64,000 nt of DNA from Cadophora sp. MPI-SDFR-AT-0126 (taxonomy: Eukaryota > Ascomycota > Leotiomycetes > Helotiales > Ploettnerulaceae). The stretch spans positions 3,658,001 through 3,722,000 of the forward strand of contig JAGMVK010000002.1 in the NCBI GenBank assembly GCA_020747065.1. Reading direction: 5' to 3'. The notes under the pieces were generated by a model that was not told the DNA's origin, did not search any database, and saw only the letters and a list, made by a program, of their open reading frames with translations. The position numbers and the translations under genes were made by a program. Shown here piece by piece: positions 54,206 through 64,000 of this stretch. Numbering within the stretch: the stretch's first letter is position 1; each line of letters opens with the position of its first letter.

Positions 54206-57200
54206 TCAACTCAACGCCAAACTCCAATTCCTCGACAGCGCCTGCAATTTCCTCTTCATCCCATCACTCACTCTCGCCGCCACACCCTGTTCCAGTAAAC
54301 CCACGGCATGATTCAACACCTCATCCGGCACCAACTCCACATGTCTCTCCCCCTTGGTCAAAACCGGCACACCCTCACCATTCCATAAGTAGCTCACCAC
54401 CGTCCGATCATCCGGCATAACAGCATCAATTGCGAACATCGGCCCCTTTTCCATCCTCTGCGAATTGACGTCCGTTCGTGACAGACTCTCAACCCAGAGG
54501 ATCAACGACGCGCGGTAGATGGCTGTAGACCACCAATGCGGCCTGCCTTCTCTCGGCATAGAAGACACGAGACGGATGACTTGGCCACAGTGGATGAGGA
54601 CTTCCTCGGGCTGATGAATGCACCGTTTATACCGTGCCGTGAGTTCACGACTCGAGCCATCGAAAGCCTCGCGGCGAGCAAGACGTTCGATTTCTGGGAA
54701 TGAAGTCACCGCATTGAGGCTGATGAGATGGTAGAGAACGAGGTTGGCTCGGGTGACGGGACAGGTTGGGTCGGCTTTTGCGTGGACGACGCAGAGCTCG
54801 TACCATTTCTGGAGAAGGGATTGGACTTCTTCAAGGCGGAGCATGGTGCTTGCTTTGGTCACTGTCCTACTTCCACGGCGTGCGCCGAAGAAATCTGAGA
54901 AGCAGGATAGTACTTGACGGAGATGGCAGAGCAGGGATTGCAGTGGGTGTAGGAGTAGTTTCAGTTGAAGAGGAGATAACTGGTCGTAGCGACGATCGAG
55001 GTTATCGTGGAGCATATCCTGGAACAGGTCACACAACGAAGGTGTGAGAGGTCTGATCTCCAGCGGAGAGTTGGGGCTTCCCCAACCTGAGCTTGTGGCA
55101 TTGATGTTGAAGTTGTTGGTTTGTTGGAGGGCAGCCAGCCATTCAGAGGAGTCTTTAGCGAGCCAGAGACACTCCATCCCAGGCATCGGGGTTTGGAGCT
55201 CCGTGATGGACAGGATGGGCGCTGTATCGTGAAACAGGCTCAACTCCTGGTCCACCATCACCCAGTTGTATACTAACCTAGTGATAATTAGCCTGGAACC
55301 GTGGTGAGGTCTATAAGGTTTGTAGGGGCTGTGGGGTGCTGGGGTGTGCTGGGCGGTTGAAGAGATGCCCTATCATTGGCCTCTCGCCAGCCAGATGACC
55401 GCTACAACACTGCACTCGTGCACAACATGCCATTGCAGAGCCGAGTCATACGCCCACAGAACGCCAATGTCATCGGAAAGAAAGAAGAAACAGTTGATGG
55501 ACTTGAAAAGAGGGGAAATGCCTACCTGTTCTTGCTTTCTTGTTGTTGCCATGCTCTCCATTGAAGTTCGAGATTCGATGGATCCATTGAGATGCTCATG
55601 GGAATTGAAGGCTCCAGCATACCGGCATGTTTCAACATCTAGGATGGGTCAGTCAGTCATTCATATGTACATCTCGAGGTACGTTTTGAGACACTTACGG
55701 AAAGATACATGCCCCTCTGGCCCATGGCAATATTCATATGCCATGCATCACCACTCCAAGCACCAAGAATGGTAAACAGCAAAGCACATCTCAACACGAC
55801 TGGGTCAGCCGAAAGTTCAACATCCTTCTCGATGATGTTGAAAAGCGAGATGCGACAGGTCTCCGTCAACCCCGCAGTCAGACACCTCGCTTCAGATGTT
55901 TGGACCGCAGTCGCACCAGTGGCAATCATTAACAGGAGAAGAAGGGTAGAAGCTTGGTTGTTCAGCATCAACTCGTTGGGATCAAGAGTGCCGCCATTGA
56001 TCAGTGTATAGTACGGCGCGAGACTGCGGACATAACTACGCAGAAAGTGCTCCAGGACTTTGGAAGGAGGGAGAACGAGGAAGTTGAAATTGCCATGTGG
56101 ACTCCCCTTGTCCCAAGCTTTCATCCCACCACGATGTGTCTCGAGAGCAGTGTGAAGAAAGCTCTGTGTGATGGCAAGGATGCGATCCCGTGTACTGGAC
56201 GAAAAAGGGACAACAGATATCTGATTCTTGTAATCGATATCAGACGAGTCGATGTTGCTGTCCAACAATTTCCACGTATTTTCATATCTGGAATGTTGTT
56301 CGAGATTCTCCAAATGGACGATTGCGGTGCGAGGGCAGGAACCCGAGAAAATGGGACGATTGCATCGAGCCAGCGGCCATGCAGCTTCCGCTGCAATGAC
56401 AACCTCGAATTCGGGCACCATGGAGTCTCCACTCATGAAACCACTGGCTTCGACGATTTTGAACGGCCTCTCGAAATCGGCTTGTGAAGAAATGCTGGTA
56501 GATCCAGTATGGGGGACAGAGATCGAGGTATGCATGGAAGCCAAGGCATCAGAACTAGAGTAGGACCCCGTCATCTCCATGAATGGGACATCAATCTTGC
56601 CGTTCATGGTATTTGGATACATCTCCAGTTCCGTGGGATATTGATTCCACATCATGAGGTCCTGGTAGCTGGTATCCGCATTGAGCATATCATCATCATT
56701 CAGACACATGAAAGTGTCCATACCCCGCACACTCTCACTCGGCGAGGTATTGAAGGGCGTGTTCCCAAAATTAAGCCCTTGCATATTGTAAACCGGCGTC
56801 TGGACATTCTGCGGACTTCCTTGGACCTTCGCCTCCAAAGGACTACCAGCCGCCATGATGGGAGTTGGTGCTTGTTGGACGGGAGTTGGCTCCTTTGGAG
56901 CTAACCGATTTGTTGTTGTCGGCGACCCACTGTTCCGTTGTGCGGAAACCGCACCGGCCAGACTGGCTGATCTCATGGATGCTTTCCCTGAACGGCGTGC
57001 AAATCGTGCTTCGCAGGGCAGGTTCTTCTCTGCACAGCGGGAACATGGTACGGCTTTGTCGCATCCTGTTTTTGCGTTGGCACAGTTGATGCAGGCGATT
57101 GGAGTCCGACCTGCGATAGACGGCACGGAGCCTGGGGTTGTTTGCATTGGGTCTTTGGCTTCGTGGTATGTGAAGTGGTGACGTTGGAGAAGGTCTCTAT

Positions 57201-57454
57201 TTTGAATTGGTAAGTAATTTGGAAGTCTCGTCAAGCTGTGGGGTGTGTTTACCTTCTGGGAAACGAGAGTTGGCAGAGAGTGCACCGGTGGGGTTTGACA
57301 TTGGTATCTGGGATAAATCTGTAAGTGATGATTCAAGAATACGTGGACTGGAAGGGAATTTGAAAAGAGTTAGAAAATACTTACGACTAGGTATGTGCCT
57401 CTCGAGATGCTCCTTCCTCGTGAAGCTCTTTCCACAGTACGTGCAGAATATCAT
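54206..57454 (-). CDS. Transcription factor with two C2H2 fingers plus a Zn2Cys6 cluster
   Basis: Five exons join in phase: 57454-57385, 57307-57253, 57196-55699, 55638-55526 and 55277-54206, giving 935 aa. Finger 1 (CTYCGKSFTRKEHLERH) and finger 2 (CTLCQLSFPRRDLLQRHH) are split by introns that restore the linker SHTNVKPHR exactly. A Zn2Cys6 cluster follows (CINCANAKTGC then CSRCAEKNLPC). The middle is Ser/Pro/Asn-rich. From about residue 400 to the end lies the fungal-specific regulatory domain (SFLHTALETHRGG, LLLLMIATGATAV, AWHMNIAMGQRGMYL, then RPHWWSTAIYRASLILW). Hybrid C2H2/Zn2Cys6 regulators occur in several ascomycetes and should act in the nucleus at promoters. The gene is intact and its targets are unknown. 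Confidence 0.9.
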
Positions 57455-60011
57455 GATACCGACCCAAGCAGCCCATTCATCGTTTGCTCTTCGAATACTT
57501 ATATACCTCTCGACTATAGACCAATCGGGAGGTGTAAGGTTGAAGTAAGCTTATCTTAGGAGCAGGTAGGTATGATGGTGGGCTGATTGGGAATTGGTGA
57601 AGGGGAGAAGTTTGGAAGTGTTATTTGGTTGTAGGTGTCTGTCGTCGAGATATCGAACTCGGTTGCTGGCAGATGCTGAGAAACGGAACCAGAAAAGTAT
57701 GACAAGACCAAAACCGACTTTCTTTCGATCAAGCAAGCAAGTTTCCTAACGAACGAACGACGTCTGTATGTATGTATGCATGCAAATGCACGACTGGGCT
57801 TAGTGCAAGAACGAACTCGGTCCTAAGGGATTTGGATCAACGTAACCGGAACAGGATTCGTATCAAGAAACATCCAAGTTAAGTCGAGGTCGAAAGCGTC
57901 GAATAATTTTTCCCATGGGATGCGGAAAGCAGGCAAGCATGCAATCAGGAGTGTGTGTATTTTCAGCCCGCCTCAATCAATACCGACCAATTTACGCAGA
58001 CCAGCGTCGCAACCTGGAAGCAGATCCTCGTGTCGGCCCTATAAGTGCAGAGCTGGGTATGGGTACTGGATATTTGTGTGTGAATATGTCGACTTTCGGT
58101 CCTGGGTTTATCTACTGTATGTACGTACTGAATTTGAAATCAATGTTCAATCCTCTTCCGTTGTTTTTTCCAGCCGCACTACACAGCACCCACCTCCTTG
58201 GGCTAACCTTCCCTGTCCCTGGCTGTCTGATCTGTCCTGTCTTTGTCCTGCCCCACACGATTGGGAGTGGTAGTGCCATAGTGATCATGGTCAAGAAAGA
58301 CCAAGACATGACAGCAGAGACAGACTAAGTGGGATAGCGAAGGGGTGAGCAGCAGTAGCTGGAGCAGGATGAGGATCTGTTCGCCGGTTCGCAGGGCTCG
58401 AGAGAGGTCCTGGGTAGTCCCAGCGCAGCTCTGCACAGCTTATTTTGTTGTGCACTTGCCATTGGCGGACAAGTGAATCAAGAAATACACGCTTCATGCA
58501 CAGTTCGGTGATGGACTAAGTGGCCAGCACGGGGCTGCGGCGATGAGCCATGGGAGGCTTTGGGCTGTGGACACGAGAGGAGGAAACAAACGAACGAGCG
58601 AGCGAGGAACCAGTAGAGGAGCTAGAAAGGAATAGGAATCCAGGAGGCCGAGGGGTAGACGTAAGATAGGCGCTGGATATATTTCTGAGGTCTGTCTGCA
58701 GAGCCTAGCCTGATACTACTGTTTGTTCTGTGCTGATGAACTTTGCTGTACCTACTGATGACTGACTGATACTGGTAGCCAGAGGCACAGACAGGCTCAG
58801 TATAGAATAGGGCATGATAGGCACGGCAGCAAGTTGACGTGCCGTAGATTCCTGAGCCGGGCAATAAGCTAAGATGCTTGAGTGTGCCTCTGATACCATG
58901 GGCCAAGACTAGGTCAGTAAGTGCCATGATGCCACTTAGGCTTCATCCTGCATCTCCTATCCTATCAATATCAGTGCGATCAACTTGCTGATTAACATGC
59001 CATTCCTACAGTATGCGAGTATATGCCAGCAGGACAGGACAGCACAAAACCAGCAGCCAAAACAGCCATGCCGAAGCTGTGACCAAGAGCCGTACAGTGC
59101 TGTATGGGAGGCAATGGCAGGGTGAGAGGGAGGATTGTGGTGCACAGCCAGCACAGCTTGAATTTTTACTTGCTGGGGGTGGGATGTGACGATTACTTCG
59201 AAGTAGGATGTGAGTTAGGGGTGGGCTGCAGCCGTGCCGGGGCCTCATCCCACTGTCCACAATCTTGTGGGGTACGGAAGGTACCCCTGCCCTGCCTGCA
59301 CCCCTGTGGCCCGACCTGCAGCGCGCAATTTCGAGCCGTCAGCACGGTCCAAGGTCCAGCCCATCACCGATCCATTCCCCAAACAGGCCTAACCCGCTGA
59401 AATCTGCCTAAACAGGCTCAACAGGTTCATCCCGAACCTCCAATAACCTACAAACTCAGTACGGAAGTACGTAAGCATTTTAGTCCGCACGCATGCAAAC
59501 AAATCCCCTAGCTCAGGCACTACCCAGTTAGTTAGTCCTCCAGTTACTCTACCCTGCCGTACCGTCTTGCCCTGAACCAGTGCCTTGCCCTGCCCTGCTT
59601 GCTTGATTTGATTCCACATGATATGGATGGATATGATCTTCCGTAGCCCCAGCCCGCAGACAGTGCTGACTGGTTGTGACTCTACTTGGCTCTGCAAATA
59701 CCCGGCAGCAAAAACATTCACAGGTTCCCAGCCGGCACCACGTGGAGATGAGAGTCGTGGCTTTTGATGGCATGTGAGATGGTCATAGCTCGACCATACC
59801 CTGCTCCACATCGACGGGAATGACGAATCTAGCCCCTGCATGTCTTGCACCTCTCAATATAATCAAAAGGCTCACATGTCATAGGCGCATACACTCGAGA
59901 AAGGTAGTGCTAGGTAACGATGAAAAAATTCATAACCAGTTATGGTTCATAGGAATATCCGTGGTTCCGCAACTTGCAGCGTCGCGCTCACCGTGGGCAA
60001 ACTGGCTGCAC
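57455..60011. other. Long gene-poor stretch upstream of the dual-finger regulator
   Basis: About 2.5 kb without a recognised gene. It shows short simple repeats such as GTATGTATGTATGCATGCA near 57766 and many CCTGC/CTGCC pentamers between 59550 and 59610. The part nearest 57454 is the regulator's promoter. The length is compatible with a long 5' leader or an unannotated transcript. Confidence 0.5.
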
Positions 60012-60275
60012 TGTGAAGGCCCAGATACTTAGGATTCAGGGGAGACGCTAAGTGAATAGGTCGAAGCCCTGAAAGAAGTAGAATTCCTATATACGAGGAT
60101 CTAAAGCTAAGGAGAGAAGGTCCCTCTTGAGGGCATACAGGGCTATTTAATCTCAACTACTCTATAGGCTACAACGGGGTAGCCTATAGGCAGCTGCTGT
60201 AGCCTGTAGGCGGCGTTGGGGTCTGTCACGCGGCAGTCAGGTGACGACCAAATCGTCACGTCCAGCGCCGTAACA
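60012..60275 (+). mobile_element. Solo LTR, same family as the copy at 26961, opposite orientation
   Basis: It begins TGTGAAGGCCCAGATAC and ends GCGCCGTAACA. The first 110 bp match the other copy closely (GGATTCAGGGGAGAC, GTCGAAGCCCTGAAAG and CCTATATACGAGGATC are shared); the interior differs and includes CCTATAGGC/GCCTGTAGGC repeats. The flanking 5-mers are tgcac and atctt, so no target duplication remains, which suggests an older insertion or a recombined pair. Confidence 0.8.
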
Positions 60276-61069
60276 ATCTTAGACTTACCTTCGGTAAAAA
60301 TCTATAACTAGAACTACTTATACTGTAGTGCGCTATTTATACGTCTCGTTTATATGTATTATTATCTTTATGTATGTATTCTTATTATTTGTAACAGTGC
60401 GAGTGCCTAGGGAGTTCAAAACAGCTCACCGTATTCTAACAAAAAGGTGGCATGACCTGCTCGTGCAATGCAACTAGTGAAGCTGCACTTAACGGGGCGG
60501 ATACGCGTATGTTGCAGCCGTGCGATATCACAACCGGCCAGTAGTTCCACCACTCCTTCGTTGCCGGTATCCGGATCCTGCATTCGTTCACATGTATTGG
60601 TCCAATTGTCTTTAAAGTAGAATTGGTGGCTGCCAAATCAAATCCTCCGAGCAATCTCAAACAAATTCAGAGTGTCCAAAATTTGCCCAACACACTATGC
60701 GCCTGCTACGACGATTGCAAAGCTTTCGAGCTGGATGGGAGTCAAGAAAGCTGACTCGACAGCACTATAAAAGCTGAGGGACTTTATAATATATGATTTC
60801 CCAATTTTCCGTATTTCAGATCATATATATATATTTCGGCCGTATGTTCATACGCCTGAATAATAAGAAATCATAGCTCATATGTACAACGTAGCCCAAT
60901 CTTTGAAACCCTTTTTTTATACATGAAAGTGATAATGAGCTTGCCCTCTCAACTACGGTATCGCTTCGGCCCAAGTATTACCAACAACCCCTTTAAAGTA
61001 ATTTATATCGCAGAAGCAGTGTGCGAAAGTGTCAAAATTGAGGTTCGTCCTCATTCCATTCTGGATAGC
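60276..61069. other. Gene-poor 3' flank of the Zn2Cys6 regulator
   Basis: A minus-strand segment (60436-60660) encodes 74 residues with a Trp-rich motif EWWNYWPVVISHGCN that looks like the C-terminus of a real protein, but nothing joins to it upstream. The rest is AT-rich. Confidence 0.35.
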
Positions 61070-63461
61070 TTATAAAATCTCCACATCTGTCCATCCTTGC
61101 ATTCCAGTCTGTCTGCTGAGCGTTGCCATTAGGGATTGGTCGTGGTGGACGACGGAAGGGTAGGTGATAATATGTCGCGCATCGCTGGAGAAATGACCGG
61201 GTTGGCCTTGGATGTTGGCGTAGTTGTAGTCGAGGTATGGGCCAGAATCGCCGTGGCTGGGGCTGATTAGTCTTGGGTTAGAACTTTGGCAGGGAAATTG
61301 TTGGTGATCTATGGTATATGGATACCGAGCCGAGCCTTGGCTGAATTCCGACCAGTCCCCCGCTTCGACGGAAGGATTGGTGACGTCGATGGGTGTCCAG
61401 GCTTCATTTGGCCGCGAGGTCAATGTTGCTACAATGCCTTGCATCGGCGTCCCGTTGATACTTGATGGTGATTCAATATCGTCTGTGCTGACTCGAGAAT
61501 GTATTTGATCAAAAGTAGCGGACTCGTCAGAAGTTTGTTGGAGGCTACCAAACTCCTTCAAGTCTTTCTCCAGCACCTTGTATTGTTCTAATCTCCCCCC
61601 AGTCCACCTAAGAGGTTTTCGGGCGAATCGATCGCAATAGCTATTGTTAAGCCGTTGAAAATAGTCGTGTATCTTCCCGAATAGTCTAAGGTAACCTTTG
61701 GCAATTTCTGAACGTGGACTCATCTCGAGGAGGGTCTTCAAGGCCAGGCCAATATGGCTTTTGTCCGGAAAGTCTACATGCATCTGGTCTGTCTGCAACA
61801 GTTGACCTAGCAAATGATGGCCTGTATCCATGTGCGGGAAGTGGACCGCATAGAGACAAACGAACGATGCATGCCAAACGGCGAACGTAATTTGGGGGGT
61901 CTGAGGAAGGCAATTGCAATCCTGACAAGTTCGCACAATATCCACCACATCCCTTGCTGCTCTGAAGATTGCCTCAGCACTCTGCTCCCAGAACCCCACA
62001 GGTATTTCAAAATCTTCTTCGGCGAATATGGGTTCGTCTAGCGGGCCTTGCGGCTTTTGGCACCTGAGCGGTATGAAGGGGATGTACTCCCTGTGGAGCA
62101 TAATGAGACAGAGCGAATATAGCGTGTGCATCGAGACGTAGGTGGTCGCGTTACGCTTCTCGATATAGACAGATAAGTTTGCTTTGGAGAATGCTAGAGT
62201 TGATGGCAACGCAGCTTGAAAGTCCTCGAGTTCTTGACGCAACTTCGAAAACTTGGTAGATGCGTCCCACGGAGGCATTTTTTCGGTTCTTCGACCCCCA
62301 GCACAGCTCCAATCAGATAATCTGCCAAATATCTCAACTAAACAAAGATATCTGCTCAGAGCTCCATCATTGCTCATCCTAGTGCTCTTAGCCTGGGCAG
62401 ATATGCCAATTCGCAACCAATCTGATCTTAGGAAGCCAGTTTGGGCGTTGTGAGCAAACAGAAACTGGTCATCTGAGCATGGAAGGTAAACCCGCAAATT
62501 CTCAACTTGAATCATTGTAAGCCTATTCCTTCCAACCGCAAGCATACGGTCCATAATAAAACAACTCCACAATGTGCGCCTCCGAACCTCTTTCTGAATC
62601 AGATCCTCACTGATACCTATCCCCGACTTGCCCAGACCCCATTCAGAGGAAGTCGAACAAACAGGGTAATCTGGATCATCCTCATATGTGAGGCCGAATG
62701 ATTGTGCCAGTCTAATAGCAGTGCCAACGTATACCCAAGCCCTCATTCCCTTATCCTGGCCCCACTCGAACAATCCAAGCATTAGCAGTGCTTGGATAGA
62801 ATCGAGCGAAGGATTGGTAAGGTCCCCACCTGGCATCGTGAAGGCCGACGCAAGTGCAGTAGCATAGTATTCGCTAGCAACCAGAGGGTCGTTCGGCCGA
62901 GAGGACGATTGAGAGTGATAGGCGATCAGGTCAGGGTGAAATCGAGCAGTAAGGGTCAGGACCCCAAGTAACAAGACATATCCGTCCTGAGGATCCGATG
63001 TTGTCTTGCTGCAAGGATCTCGTGGAAAAGATACTTGACGCATTCGTTTCCTGAAAGTGGGGGGGTGGAGGAAAGGCATTTCTGTTGCAAAATGCAATTT
63101 AAAGATATTATAGACTTCGTCCAACACCTTCCTTGTAAGGATTGAATCTTGTAGCGCATCTCCTCCAGCCCGACAGCTATTGCTATGCGCAAGATCGCCG
63201 GTCTTTTGAATCTTCTTCCTCTTACTACCTCCCTCTCGTTCGATGTCGGCAGAACCTTTTGATCGCTTTGGCGACAATGTTGAGCCTGATGGCAGGTATG
63301 TACAGCTTCTACCGCTCTGCTGGCAGGTTGTGCACACAGAATTGACACCGGTATTGATACCTGTACGACGTATTAGTGGGTTGTAACCAGCAAGTATTGC
63401 ACTACTTACATTTCGCTTTTCTTATCTTACACGGTGTGCAGGCGATACTTGCACGTGCCAT
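61070..63461 (-). CDS. Zn(II)2Cys6 fungal-specific transcription factor
   Basis: Two exons (63461-63410 and 63360-61070) join in phase around a 49-nt intron, giving 780 aa. The intron falls inside the zinc cluster: CTPCKIRKAKC is completed from exon 1 and CTTCQQSGRSC follows in exon 2. Without the splice the cluster would lack its first half. The fungal-specific regulatory domain is well preserved (EMPFLHPPTFRKR, GLFEWGQDKGMRAWVYVG, RRRTLWSCFIMDRMLAVGR). The last 130 residues are Ser/Pro/Gln-rich, a likely activation region. It should bind CGG-containing sites in the nucleus. No adjacent biosynthetic gene indicates its pathway. No breaks are present. Confidence 0.92.
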
Positions 63462-63843
63462 TTTTGCAGATGGTGACGCACCTCCTGTTTATGTGAATGG
63501 TGCCCGACGAGGAAAGAGATGGAAATAATACTGGTCGGACATGGCTGCTGGAGTCGAGAAGTACAACACAAAGAGAGGGTCTTAATTATGGCAATCACAT
63601 GCGTGGCCACATAGAATAACAAAGAAGTGAGGAGGGGGACGTGAACTAGTTCGAGGCGGGGGCTTGCTGGTGGCTTCCCCGCGGGTTTGTGGGTTCAAGC
63701 CATTTTCCAGAAAATTCTTCAGGCTTCCGAAACCAAAGCCACTAATGTCACTTGAATGTTTAAAATAACAAAGAATAATTACGATTCAGTACTCGGGAAT
63801 CAAGAATTAAAAAAGGTAAATTATATTTCCTCTAATTAACCTT
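63462..63843. promoter_or_regulatory. Upstream region of the Zn2Cys6 regulator
   Basis: This is the presumed promoter of the regulator starting at 63461 and the 3' flank of the partial gene at the right edge. A run of G and pyrimidines near 63630-63690 is present, and no specific site could be assigned. A tRNA-like GGTTCAAGCC was considered and rejected. Confidence 0.45.
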
Positions 63844-63999
63844 CTATGTCTGATCGGAATCGAATGCTTGAGAGAAAGTAGCTGGAGCATCATCCCGCAC
63901 CTTGAAACGAGACAACAAGGGCGTGAGTCGATAGCCAGGATCATCCTCGCTCATGGATAGGATTAACGCATGCAAGTGTTCTAGTTGCAGGAGCTGGAG
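63844..63999 (-). CDS. 3' end of a gene running off the right edge
   Basis: Reading the minus strand from 63999, an open frame of 51 codons ends at a TAG (63844-63846). Its sequence is plausible protein: a Leu-rich helix (LQLLQLEHLHALILSMSE), then YRLTPLLSRFKVRDD and a short acidic tail. No family is recognised and the rest lies outside the window, so only the C-terminus can be described. Confidence 0.4.
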   Translation of the reverse strand, partial: LQLLQLEHLHALILSMSEDDPGYRLTPLLSRFKVRDDAPATFSQAFDSDQT

Positions 64000-64000
64000 A

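Noticed and set aside
63655..63715. tRNA-like B box (GGTTCAAGCC) near the right end
   Set aside because: No acceptor stem, A box or anticodon arm can be folded around it.

Overview
The window is nuclear DNA of a filamentous ascomycete (Pezizomycotina; Leotiomycetes is my best guess). The evidence is intron-rich genes with 45-70 nt GT-AG introns, several Zn(II)2Cys6 regulators, two PTH11-like seven-helix proteins, a DUF3435 relic and transposons whose breaks are almost all in-frame TAG codons. TAG from CAG or TGG is a CpA-to-TpA change, the mark of repeat-induced point mutation (RIP). I joined exons by eye and accepted a model only where reading phase carried through every junction.

Layout. 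0.5-2.3 kb: a pogo/Fot1-type transposon with 44-bp terminal inverted repeats and a transposase carrying five TAG stops. 3.2-4.3 kb: an LRR/F-box-like reading frame. About 5 kb: a small MITE-like inverted repeat. 6.5-7.9 kb: a six-exon PTH11-like receptor. 9.2-10.4 kb: a broken DUF3435 (FluG-like, tyrosine-recombinase fold) gene. 11.7-13.1 kb: an unrecognised histidine-rich coiled-coil protein. 13.9-20.7 kb is the densest block of host genes: a seven-exon Zn2Cys6 regulator, a Tda3-like FAD oxidoreductase, an Asp/Ser-repeat protein, and a divergent SREBP-type bHLH regulator.

21-35 kb is mostly repeats. It holds the 5' part of a Tad-type LINE (ORF1 plus the ORF2 endonuclease), a RIP-degraded hAT element abutting it, a solo LTR with a perfect 5-bp target duplication, a second PTH11-like gene, a truncated membrane-protein gene, a RIP-hit MFS transporter relic and the RNase H 3' end of another LINE. 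35.9-43.9 kb is again gene-bearing: a C2H2 protein, a protein with a possible nuclease-like domain and a fungal-type kinase domain, and a nine-exon zinc-finger/PWWP-like protein. 44.2-49.6 kb is a nested set: a hAT element interrupted by a structurally intact piggyBac-type element, which holds a 436-bp palindromic mariner-type MITE.

50-64 kb carries a Gfo/Idh/MocA oxidoreductase pseudogene, a 935-aa regulator combining two C2H2 fingers with a Zn2Cys6 cluster, a second solo LTR, a 780-aa Zn2Cys6 regulator and the 3' end of a gene at the right edge. Regulators and membrane receptors are over-represented among intact genes, and no biosynthetic cluster is visible. Most observations match known families; the items that look least familiar are the histidine-rich repeat protein, the coiled-coil/nuclease-like/kinase protein and the nested DNA transposons.
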